Positions 1 through 5,926 of a stretch of 9,668 nt of DNA are shown here, in pieces; the first letter of the stretch is position 1, and each line of letters begins with the position of its first letter. A program made the translations under genes and the position numbers. Below the pieces are notes generated by a model. That model was not told the DNA's origin. It saw only the letters and a program-made list of their open reading frames with translations, and ran no database searches. Source of the DNA: RFTU01 sp049423145 (GTDB lineage: Bacteria > Pseudomonadota > Gammaproteobacteria > Burkholderiales > Burkholderiaceae_C); NCBI GenBank assembly GCA_049423145.1, contig JBMSQF010000076.1, forward strand, positions 1 through 9,668, given 5' to 3'.

Positions 1-2
1 GT

Positions 3-563
3 TTTTCCCAGTTCCCGAGAGACCTGAGTTTTGTGGCCAAGCACATCGGCTACAGCAAGGCAGTAGGTGCGCAGCGCCAGATCTACCTGGTAAGGGATGG
101 TGGCTACGACACCCACACGGGTCAGCTGGAGACCGGCGATGCCAACCCGGGGCTGGATCGCAGGTTGCAGGTGGTGGCGCAGTCTTTGTCGGCCTTTGAC
201 AAGTCGATGGTCGACATGGGCTTGGATTCGCAAGTCCTGACCCTGGTGATCAGCGAATTTGGCCGTACGCTGGACCCGGCGGCCGGCGCCGGTTCAGACC
301 ACGCCTGGGGCAACCATTGGTTTGCCATGGGCGGTGCTGTCAAGGGCGGCACGGTGTACGGCAGCACGTTCCCGACCCTCCAAACCGGCGGGCCTGATGA
401 TGCGTCGCTGTACAACCCCAAGCGCGGCCAGTGGGTCCCGCAGTTTTCGTCCGACCAGTTCGTGGCTGACGCGATGCGTTGGCTGGGCCTGAGCGCTGAT
501 CAAACGGTGGCTGCGATGCCCAACCTGGCCAATTTCAAGAACCGCACCATCGGATACATCTGA
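3..563 (+). CDS. DUF1501 family protein, C-terminal part (5' end outside window)
   Basis: The reading frame is open from the first bases, so this is the C-terminal 186 or so residues of a longer gene; an internal GTG at 33 is not a credible start because the conserved frame continues upstream of it. Diagnostic DUF1501 signatures are visible: a GAQRQIYLVRDGGYDTHTGQ stretch near 69-128, SEFGRT at 252-269, GSDHAWGNH at 291-317, and the GGAVKGGTVYG segment just after. DUF1501 proteins have an alkaline phosphatase/sulfatase-like fold, and many carry Tat signals; the D/H residues in GSDHAWGNH resemble metal ligands. The substrate is unknown for this family. They are commonly paired with a DUF1800 gene, which may lie just outside the window on the left. 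The stop is 9 bases before the metalloprotease GTG, so co-transcription is likely. Family identity is confident; function is not known. Confidence 0.88.
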   Translation, partial: FSQFPRDLSFVAKHIGYSKAVGAQRQIYLVRDGGYDTHTGQLETGDANPGLDRRLQVVAQSLSAFDKSMVDMGLDSQVLTLVISEFGRTLDPAAGAGSDHAWGNHWFAMGGAVKGGTVYGSTFPTLQTGGPDDASLYNPKRGQWVPQFSSDQFVADAMRWLGLSADQTVAAMPNLANFKNRTIGYI

Positions 564-572
564 GGACTCATC

Positions 573-2657
573 GTGGCGACCATTCGAGGAACCAGCGGGC
601 CGGATGTATTTGAACTCACCACCAACGATACTTACGAAGCCCTTGAGGGGGATGACAAGATCACGGTAAAGGGCCGGTGGGGCACAGTTCAGCCAGGGCA
701 GGGAAACGACACCGTCATCATCGATCCGTCCGTTGGCAACAATGCCACCGTTTGGTACTGGTCCTCGCCTGCTGCGATTACGGTGGATTTGGAGGCCGGC
801 TATGCATTGGACGGGTGGGGTACGCGCGACACGTTGGAGAACGTGCACAGGGTGCACGGCTTCAAGCAGCCTGGTGATAAGGGATACGGGTCGCAGACCT
901 CCGATTGGTTTTGGGTTAACGCTTGGCGTGGAACTCAGACGGGCAGCATCTTTATCGATGGACGCGGGGGTGTGGACGAAGTCGACTTTGTCGTTGATGA
1001 AACAGCCAACCGCGGCAAGTGGGTTTTCGAAGTGTCTGCGGATGGGCGCACGCTGACTTCGTTCTTTGAGTCGGCACCCTCGTTCACTTTTGAGTTTCGA
1101 AACATTGAGCGCGTCAATGTCCGTTCGAGCAACAACTCCATTACAACCACATTGGATGTGGCGAATCTGGCCACTTTCGACAAGGCCGGCCAGGACATCC
1201 TGTTGCGCGGCGCGGCGGGCTGGCAAACCCAGGCCCCTGGTGCCGCCGCCACGATCACCTACAGTTTCTTGACCGAACGCCCGCCTGAGGGTGCCGAAGG
1301 CGGAACCGGCTTCGCTGCCTTCTCGGCGCCGCAGCAGAAGATCGTTCGTGACCTTTTTGCCAAGCTCCAGGAACAGACTGGTGTTACTTTTCGGGAGGTG
1401 GCGGGATCCACTGGTGACGTTCGATTGGGCATCAACCAACAGGCCGACACGCGCGGCTACTCCTTCATCCCCGACTTCTTCAGGGGAAAGGCCCAGGCCG
1501 GCGATGTGTGGTTGGATGTGGAGTCCGCCGCAGTCATGAACCCGGGTCAGGAGGGTTACTACGCCCTCCTGCATGAAATTGGTCATGCCTTGGGTCTTCA
1601 GCACCCGTTGGGTGAGTCGGACACCAGTGGGGCCGTGGTGTTGTTGGACCGTTTTGCGTCGCTGTCCAACTCGGTCATGATCGACAGAACCCAAGTGCAA
1701 ACTGGTGGGCTTTGGCCCAACTGGTTCGGCGCATTGGACATGCAGGCCCTGCGCTTCCTTTACGGCAACAAACCTGTCTCTACCGGTGCCGACCGTTACC
1801 TGGTGGCCGATCTGGCGTCGAAGTCGTACACGGTTATCCTGGATGATGGCGGTGACGACACCTTGGATGCATCGACTTCGGCCACTGGCGTGACGATCGA
1901 CCTGCGGCCGGGCTGGTTGAGCTCTGTGGGTGCGGATGCTGGCGGCGAGCCCCTAAAGTTCAACCTCTCCGTGGGGGTGGGCGCCATGATCGAGACCGCC
2001 GTGGGCAGCCCATATGACGACTTGATCATCGGATCCGAAGCCCCGAATCGCCTACGGGGCAACGGCGGAAGCGACATTCTCGACGGCAATGGCGGGCTGG
2101 ACTGGGCCATCTTCAAGGGGGCACGTGCCGCGTGGACCCTGGAGCCACTTCCTGGAACGGCCAATTGGTTCGTGAGCGCCCGCGACGGCCTCAGCGGTTC
2201 GGTCGAAGTCCGCCGTATGGAGCGCGTGCTGTTTGACGACAAGGCGGTCGCGTTCGACCTCACCAAGAACGACAATGCCGGCAAGGCTCTGCTACTGATC
2301 GGTGCGGTGCTCGGCAAGGACTTGACCATGGTCAAGTCCGCTTTGGTGGGACAGGTCATTGACCTGTTCGATCAGGGCTTTACGACCACGCAACTGGCTG
2401 GTGCCTTGATGCGACTTCCCATCTGGGGAGGTGTATTGACGCCCACCAATTCGTCTGAGGACATTGCCCGCTACCTGCTTCGCTTGAACAAGGGCGCAGA
2501 ACCGACTGCTGGTGAACTGGCTTCAGGGGTGCAGACCCTCAATACGCAGCCGCAGGGTACGCTATTGGCTAATCTGGCCCAAAGTGACGCGAATGTGGCG
2601 TTGATCGGGCTGTCGAGCCTGGCTGGAACTGGCTTCGAATACCCCATCGGGGGCTGA
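573..2657 (+). CDS. Serralysin-like (M10B metzincin) RTX metalloprotease
   Basis: A 694-residue putative secreted zinc endopeptidase. Start is GTG, preceded by GAGGA six bases upstream. Residues 1-60 are RTX-like (GDD, GQGND). The peptidase domain begins near 228 (ITYSF), with GDVWLD before the zinc site HEIGHALGLQH at 334-344 (ligands H334, H338, H344, base E335; P345 follows, as in serralysins). A Met-turn candidate is M369 in NSVMIDR, followed by ALDMQALRFLYG, matching the serralysin domain end. RTX calcium-binding repeats lie near 482-513 (GGSDILDGNGGLD). Residues 567-694 form a C-terminal domain shared with the convergent gene and probably containing the export signal. There is no N-terminal signal peptide, consistent with type I secretion, but no transporter genes lie in the window. 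Unusual: about 227 residues precede the catalytic domain, much more than the short propeptide of typical serralysins. Protease family is confident; substrate unknown. Confidence 0.87.
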   Translation: MATIRGTSGPDVFELTTNDTYEALEGDDKITVKGRWGTVQPGQGNDTVIIDPSVGNNATVWYWSSPAAITVDLEAGYALDGWGTRDTLENVHRVHGFKQPGDKGYGSQTSDWFWVNAWRGTQTGSIFIDGRGGVDEVDFVVDETANRGKWVFEVSADGRTLTSFFESAPSFTFEFRNIERVNVRSSNNSITTTLDVANLATFDKAGQDILLRGAAGWQTQAPGAAATITYSFLTERPPEGAEGGTGFAAFSAPQQKIVRDLFAKLQEQTGVTFREVAGSTGDVRLGINQQADTRGYSFIPDFFRGKAQAGDVWLDVESAAVMNPGQEGYYALLHEIGHALGLQHPLGESDTSGAVVLLDRFASLSNSVMIDRTQVQTGGLWPNWFGALDMQALRFLYGNKPVSTGADRYLVADLASKSYTVILDDGGDDTLDASTSATGVTIDLRPGWLSSVGADAGGEPLKFNLSVGVGAMIETAVGSPYDDLIIGSEAPNRLRGNGGSDILDGNGGLDWAIFKGARAAWTLEPLPGTANWFVSARDGLSGSVEVRRMERVLFDDKAVAFDLTKNDNAGKALLLIGAVLGKDLTMVKSALVGQVIDLFDQGFTTTQLAGALMRLPIWGGVLTPTNSSEDIARYLLRLNKGAEPTAGELASGVQTLNTQPQGTLLANLAQSDANVALIGLSSLAGTGFEYPIGG
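2271..2657 (+). repeat. Left arm of protein-level inverted repeat (shared C-terminal domain)
   Basis: Codes for residues 567-694 of the metalloprotease. By hand alignment about 52 of the first 72 residues equal those of the minus-strand RTX protein, including LLIGAVLGK, LFDQGFT, QLAGAL, RLPIWGG, LTPTNS and DIARYLLR. At DNA level a 17-base exact match (2295-2311) pairs in inverted orientation with 3037-3053. It resembles the DUF4214-like/C-terminal regions of Burkholderiales RTX proteins, an identification made from memory. Confidence 0.75.
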
Positions 2658-2678
2658 AGCACCGCGCGGCCTTCAGCC
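2652..2678. terminator. Hairpin holding both convergent stop codons; possible bidirectional terminator
   Basis: A perfect 8-bp inverted repeat, GGCTGAAG (2652-2659) and CTTCAGCC (2671-2678), with an 11-base GC-rich loop. The plus-strand TGA (2655-2657) lies in one arm and the minus-strand TGA (2675-2673) in the other. There is no T-tract on either side, so intrinsic termination would be weak; it could instead protect 3' ends or be a pause site. Confidence 0.45.
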
Positions 2679-3077
2679 GGCAGGTGATGCCACGCTGTAG
2701 GCGAAGCCGCTGGTCTGCAGGCCCACCAGATCAACCTGAACCTGATTGGCTGTCGAGGCCGCGAGCGCAGCAAGCCAGTTGCCTTGCTGCGCGGGCGCTT
2801 CCGCACTCAAAGCCTCGGCGGCCGTCGCCACAGCGGCCTCTGTGGGCTCGGACCGATTGACTGTCCGCAACAGGTAACGGGCAATGTCCTGGTTGCTATT
2901 GGTGGGGGTAAGTGTGCCGCCCCAGATGGGCAAGCGCAGCAGCGCTCCGGCCAACTGAGGCATGGTGAAGCCTTGATCAAACAGGCCAATCACTGTGCCC
3001 ATCAGTTCTTCCTTGAGCGGCAACAGGCTCTTTCCCAGCACCGCACCGATCAGCAACACCGACTGGCCGGCGGCGTC
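2673..3077 (-). repeat. Right arm of protein-level inverted repeat (shared C-terminal domain)
   Basis: Codes for residues 172-305 of the minus-strand RTX protein, the paralogous copy of the metalloprotease C-terminal domain. The two copies face each other tail to tail across 15 bases. Similarity is high over the first 72 residues and weaker over the last 60, where this copy has an alanine-rich insertion, but both finish in a related hydrophobic-Gly ending (VDLVGLQTSGFAY versus VALIGLSSLAGTGFEY). Confidence 0.75.
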
Positions 3078-3590
3078 ACCGGCCCCCAGGTCCAAGGCTA
3101 CGCGTTGGCCTCCAGTGAACTCCAGCCGTTCGAAGTTGGTCAGGAAGTCATCGGCGCTGCTGCTGTCCTTACGCTTCAGCAGCACGGTCGCAGGGCCATA
3201 GTTGGCCGACACCGATAGATTGGCCCGGGTGGCATTGATGATGAAGGAGTCGATTCCGGGGCCACCATCGAAGAAGTCGGCCGATGGCGTGTCGATCAGG
3301 CGATCCTTGATCTCCAGGGAGATGGTCTTGTCGCGAAAGACCAGGGTTTCCACGTTTCGGAGTGTCACGCCTTGACCAGTCGATGCGCCTGAAGTGACGT
3401 CCAGATAGGTCACGCCGTTGATGGTGGAAACCTTGAACTCGGTCGAGTTCGATTCAACAACTACCGTATCCCGACCGCGGCCGCCGTCGACCACGTCGTT
3501 ACCACCCAGTGGGTTGATCTCATCATCCTCGGCGGTGCCGACGATGATTTCAGTGCGTCCAGGGCCATGCTTGCCGAAGATCTTGGCCAT
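2673..3590 (-). CDS. RTX-type calcium-binding exported protein with shared C-terminal domain
   Basis: A 305-residue protein with no catalytic motif that I recognise. Residues 18-45 (GTAEDDEINPLGGNDVVDGG) and about 102-116 (FFDGGPGIDSF) are degenerate RTX calcium-binding stretches. Each is followed by a beta-strand-rich unit ending in a conserved turn (NVETLVFRDKTISL near 79-92; NFERLEF near 152-158), as in many RTX exoproteins. Residues 172-305 duplicate the C-terminal domain of the convergent metalloprotease. This suggests that both use the same export machinery, or that one is a partner or inhibitor of the other; this is inference. Both N-termini also begin similarly (MAxI-G). No signal peptide is seen. 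The start ATG is 9 bases after the rpoH stop on the same strand, with only a poor Shine-Dalgarno match, so it may rely on translational coupling. Confidence 0.78.
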   Translation of the reverse strand: MAKIFGKHGPGRTEIIVGTAEDDEINPLGGNDVVDGGRGRDTVVVESNSTEFKVSTINGVTYLDVTSGASTGQGVTLRNVETLVFRDKTISLEIKDRLIDTPSADFFDGGPGIDSFIINATRANLSVSANYGPATVLLKRKDSSSADDFLTNFERLEFTGGQRVALDLGAGDAAGQSVLLIGAVLGKSLLPLKEELMGTVIGLFDQGFTMPQLAGALLRLPIWGGTLTPTNSNQDIARYLLRTVNRSEPTEAAVATAAEALSAEAPAQQGNWLAALAASTANQVQVDLVGLQTSGFAYSVASPAG

Positions 3591-3599
3591 CTGCCGAGT

Positions 3600-4529
3600 T
3601 TATGCGGCTTCCAAAGCCTTCCGCATCTTCTTCAGCGCCGCCACTTCAATTTGCCGGATGCGCTCGGCGCTCACACCGTACTCCGCTGCCAGCTCGTGCA
3701 GCGTCATGCCGCCGCTGGCGTCGTCGTTGACCTTCAGCCAGCGCTCTTCCACGATTCGTCGGCTGCGGTCATCCAAGGCAGACAGGGCACGCGTGATGCC
3801 GACACCCGAGAGTTCGTCGCGGGTGCGTGCTTCCAGAACGCGGCTGGGTTCGTGGCGCTCATCGCTCAGGTAGGCGATGGGCGCCGGGGCCTCATCGCTG
3901 TCGTCGTTTTGGGGGTCCAAGGAGACATCACCACCGGCCAGGCGCGTCTCCATCTCCAGCACGTCCTCGGGCTTGACCTGAAGTTCGCGCGCGATGGTCT
4001 GAACCTCCTCGGGCGTGAGCGTGTTGCGGTGCGTGTGTCCGTCGGCCTGCTCGCTCGCATCTTGCTTCAACCCCTGCTTCATGGAGCGGAGGTTGAAAAA
4101 CAGCTTGCGCTGCGCCTTGGTGGTGGCCACCTTCACGAGCCGCCAGTTCTTGAGGATGTAGTCGTGGATCTCGGCCTTGATCCAGTGCAGGGCGTAGCTC
4201 ACCAAGCGCACCCCCTGTTCAGGGTCGAAGCGCTTGACGGCCTTCATCAGGCCGACATTGCCTTCCTGGATGAGGTCGCCCTGCGGCAGGCCGTAGCCCA
4301 GGTACTGGCGCGAGAGGCTCACCACCAATCGCAGGTGGGACAGCACCAGGCGCCCGGCGGCCTGCAGGTCGCCCTCGTCGCGCAGCTTGCGGGCGAGGTC
4401 GAGTTCCTCTTCAGGGGTGAGCAGCGGCAAGCGGTTCACCGCCGAGATGTAGGCATCGAGATTGCCCAGTGACGGCACCATGGACCAAGGGTCGCGCAGG
4501 GCCAGGGCATGGGAACTGTTCACAGTCAT
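3600..4529 (-). CDS. rpoH: RNA polymerase heat-shock sigma factor RpoH (sigma-32)
   Basis: Directs RNA polymerase to heat-shock promoters of chaperone and protease genes. With the ATG at 4529 it is 309 residues, close to the usual length. Region 1.2/2.1 starts near GNLDAYISAVNRLPLLTPEEE; region 2 is LVLSHLRLVVSLSRQYLGYG through FDPEQGVRLVSYALHWIKAEIHDYI (about 61-125). The RpoH-specific box QRKLFFNLR is at 140-148. The region 4.2 helix-turn-helix is LHELAAEYGVSAERIRQIE (about 277-295). Longer frames starting at 4604 are excluded because that stretch contains the promoter and operator. A TTG at 4544 has a better Shine-Dalgarno (GGAGA at 4555-4551, six bases away) and would add MSPRA, so the true start may be 4544. 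A CIRCE operator precedes the gene. The minus-strand RTX gene follows after 9 bases. Confidence 0.95.
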   Translation of the reverse strand: MTVNSSHALALRDPWSMVPSLGNLDAYISAVNRLPLLTPEEELDLARKLRDEGDLQAAGRLVLSHLRLVVSLSRQYLGYGLPQGDLIQEGNVGLMKAVKRFDPEQGVRLVSYALHWIKAEIHDYILKNWRLVKVATTKAQRKLFFNLRSMKQGLKQDASEQADGHTHRNTLTPEEVQTIARELQVKPEDVLEMETRLAGGDVSLDPQNDDSDEAPAPIAYLSDERHEPSRVLEARTRDELSGVGITRALSALDDRSRRIVEERWLKVNDDASGGMTLHELAAEYGVSAERIRQIEVAALKKMRKALEAA

Positions 4530-4566
4530 CGCACGAGGGGACAAAGGTGATCTCCGAATAGGCCAG

Positions 4567-4596
4567 ATGTTAGCACTCTTTTTGTTCGAGTGCCAA
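4567..4596 (-). promoter_or_regulatory. Predicted sigma-70 promoter of rpoH, embedded in CIRCE
   Basis: Reading the minus strand, -35 TTGGCA (4596-4591; 5 of 6 to consensus) is followed by an 18-base spacer and -10 TAACAT (4572-4567; 4 of 6). The predicted transcription start is near 4559-4560, leaving a leader of about 30 bases to the ATG at 4529, or about 15 to the TTG at 4544. Both hexamers are formed largely from the CIRCE arms, so HrcA binding would occlude polymerase directly. Confidence 0.65.
4570..4596 (-). promoter_or_regulatory. CIRCE operator (HrcA binding site) upstream of rpoH
   Basis: On the minus strand the sequence is TTGGCACTC-N9-GAGTGCTAA. The CIRCE consensus is TTAGCACTC-N9-GAGTGCTAA, so 17 of 18 arm positions match and the spacer is exactly 9. 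HrcA binds CIRCE and represses at normal temperature, releasing under heat shock. CIRCE sites in front of rpoH have been proposed for Betaproteobacteria. Its position about 40 bases upstream of the rpoH ATG supports direct control of sigma-32 synthesis. Confidence 0.92.
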
Positions 4597-4670
4597 ACCT
4601 CCAAAAGGTTCCGAAGTGAGTGTCCGCTATCGCCTGTGGGATTGATAAATCAAGCCGTCACCTGCAGGCC

Positions 4671-5765
4671 TCAGACGTTGAACAAGAAGTTCATCACGTC
4701 GCCATCCTTGACCACGTACTCCTTGCCCTCCGCTCGCATCTTGCCCGCCTCCTTGGCCCCGCCTTCTCCCTTGTGGGCGATGTAATCGTCGAAGGCGATG
4801 GTCTGGGCGCGGATGAAGCCGCGTTCGAAGTCCGTGTGGATCACGCCGGCGGCTTGCGGGGCCGAGGCACCGATGGGCACGGTCCAGGCGCGCACCTCCT
4901 TCACCCCGGCCGTGAAATAGGTCTGCAGGCCCAGCAGCTTGAAGCCGGCGCGGATGAGCCGGTTCAGGCCCGGCTCGTCCTGCCCCATCTCGGCCAGAAA
5001 GAGGGCCTTGTCCTCATCGCTCATATCTGCCAGATCGGCCTCGGTCTTGGCGCAGATGGCCACCACCGGTGCGTTCTGCTGCGCCGCGTAGGCCTGGAGG
5101 CGATCGAGAAAGGGGTTGTTCTCGAAGCCGTCTTCGCTCACATTGCCCACGAACATGGCCGGCTTGGCGGTGATCAGGCACAGGGGCTTGAGCACCACGC
5201 GCTCTTCCTTGCTGAAGTCGATGCTGCGCACCGGCAGGCCCTGATTCAGCGCGGCCTCACACTTCTTGAGCACCTCGACGATTCGCAGCGCTTCCTTGTC
5301 GCCGCCGGCCTTGGCCACCTTGGTGTAGCGCTGCAGGCCCTTTTCCACCGTGGAGAGGTCGGCCAGGCACAGTTCGGTCTGGATGACCTCGATATCGGCG
5401 ATCGGGTCCACTTTCCCGGCCACGTGGATCACATTGGGGTCCTCGAAGCATCGCACCACGTTGACGATCGCGTCGGTCTCGCGGATGTGGGAGAGGAACT
5501 GATTGCCCAGGCCTTCACCCTTGGAAGCCCCGGCCACGAGGCCTGCGATGTCCACGAACTCCACGATGGCCGGCACGATCTTCTCGGGCTTGACGACATC
5601 GGCCAACTGCTGCAGGCGCGCGTCGGGCACTTCCACCACGCCCACATTGGGCTCGATGGTGCAGAAGGGGTAGTTCTCGGCCGCGATGCCGGCCTTGGTC
5701 AGGGCATTGAAGAGGGTGGACTTGCCGACGTTGGGCAGGCCAACGATGCCGCACTGGAGGCTCAT
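4671..5765 (-). CDS. ychF: YchF/OLA1-family redox-regulated P-loop ATPase/GTPase
   Basis: A 364-residue universally conserved Obg-related nucleotide hydrolase, cytoplasmic and ribosome-associated; characterised members prefer ATP over GTP and are linked to translation and oxidative-stress responses. Motifs: G1 GLPNVGKS at 9-16, switch I NYPFCTIEPNVG at 31-42 (G2 Thr36), G3 DIAG at 72-75 followed by LVxGASKGEGLGNQFL, and the atypical G4 NVSE at 208-211 replacing NKxD, which is the YchF hallmark. The C-terminal third is the TGS domain, ending GDVMNFLFNV as is typical. Start ATG has AGGA six bases upstream on the minus strand. Length and motifs are complete. In many Proteobacteria the gene sits beside pth; here it lies between rpoH and a MOSC gene, with its own probable promoter upstream. 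Confidence 0.97.
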   Translation of the reverse strand: MSLQCGIVGLPNVGKSTLFNALTKAGIAAENYPFCTIEPNVGVVEVPDARLQQLADVVKPEKIVPAIVEFVDIAGLVAGASKGEGLGNQFLSHIRETDAIVNVVRCFEDPNVIHVAGKVDPIADIEVIQTELCLADLSTVEKGLQRYTKVAKAGGDKEALRIVEVLKKCEAALNQGLPVRSIDFSKEERVVLKPLCLITAKPAMFVGNVSEDGFENNPFLDRLQAYAAQQNAPVVAICAKTEADLADMSDEDKALFLAEMGQDEPGLNRLIRAGFKLLGLQTYFTAGVKEVRAWTVPIGASAPQAAGVIHTDFERGFIRAQTIAFDDYIAHKGEGGAKEAGKMRAEGKEYVVKDGDVMNFLFNV

Positions 5766-5786
5766 GGGAATTCCTGTTGGGGGAGG

Positions 5787-5825
5787 GGCGCCATGGACGA
5801 GCGTCCAGAGGCGGACGCAGGCGCC
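5787..5825 (-). other. Nested hairpin in the presumed ychF leader
   Basis: GCGTCC (5801-5806) and GGACGC (5813-5818) form a perfect 6-bp stem with a 6-base loop. Outside it, GGCGCC at 5787-5792 and GGCGCC at 5820-5825 can pair with each other, extending the structure. It lies between the candidate promoter and the ychF ribosome binding site. It may be chance in GC-rich DNA. Confidence 0.3.
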
Positions 5826-5834
5826 GAACCTTTG

Positions 5835-5864
5835 ATTTTATGAGGACCCGCGCCCCAGCCCCAA
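5835..5864 (-). promoter_or_regulatory. Possible ychF promoter
   Basis: On the minus strand, TTGGGG (5864-5859), an 18-base spacer, then TAAAAT (5840-5835; 5 of 6 to the -10 consensus). The -35 is weak. It lies in the 161-base gap between the MOSC gene and ychF, which otherwise holds no gene. A start near 5828 would give a leader of about 60 bases. Confidence 0.3.
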
Positions 5865-5926
5865 GGCCAGGGCGCTTCCGCCAATGGCCAGCCGCCAGGG
5901 CGGCCTCGTCGGGCCTGCGCGCTCGC

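Noticed and set aside
294..1700. 468-codon open frame on the minus strand across the DUF1501/protease junction
   Set aside because: It spans two genes with clear family motifs on the plus strand and shows no domain of its own.
4530..4604. N-terminal extension of RpoH from an ATG at 4604
   Set aside because: This stretch contains the CIRCE and predicted promoter, so it lies upstream of the transcription start and does not match RpoH N-termini.
4642..4653. TTGAT-AA-ATCAA palindrome between rpoH and ychF
   Set aside because: Only 5-bp arms and no known operator match; it is AT-rich in a short gap and may be chance.
4620..5843. 407-codon open frame on the plus strand, antisense to ychF
   Set aside because: It covers the ychF gene, whose motifs are unmistakable; the translation is His/Leu/Gly-rich and unlike any family.
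5850..5875. GCGCCC/GGGCGC inverted repeat downstream of the MOSC gene as an intrinsic terminator
   Set aside because: No T-tract follows on the minus strand, the stem is only 6 bp and such pairs are common in this base composition.
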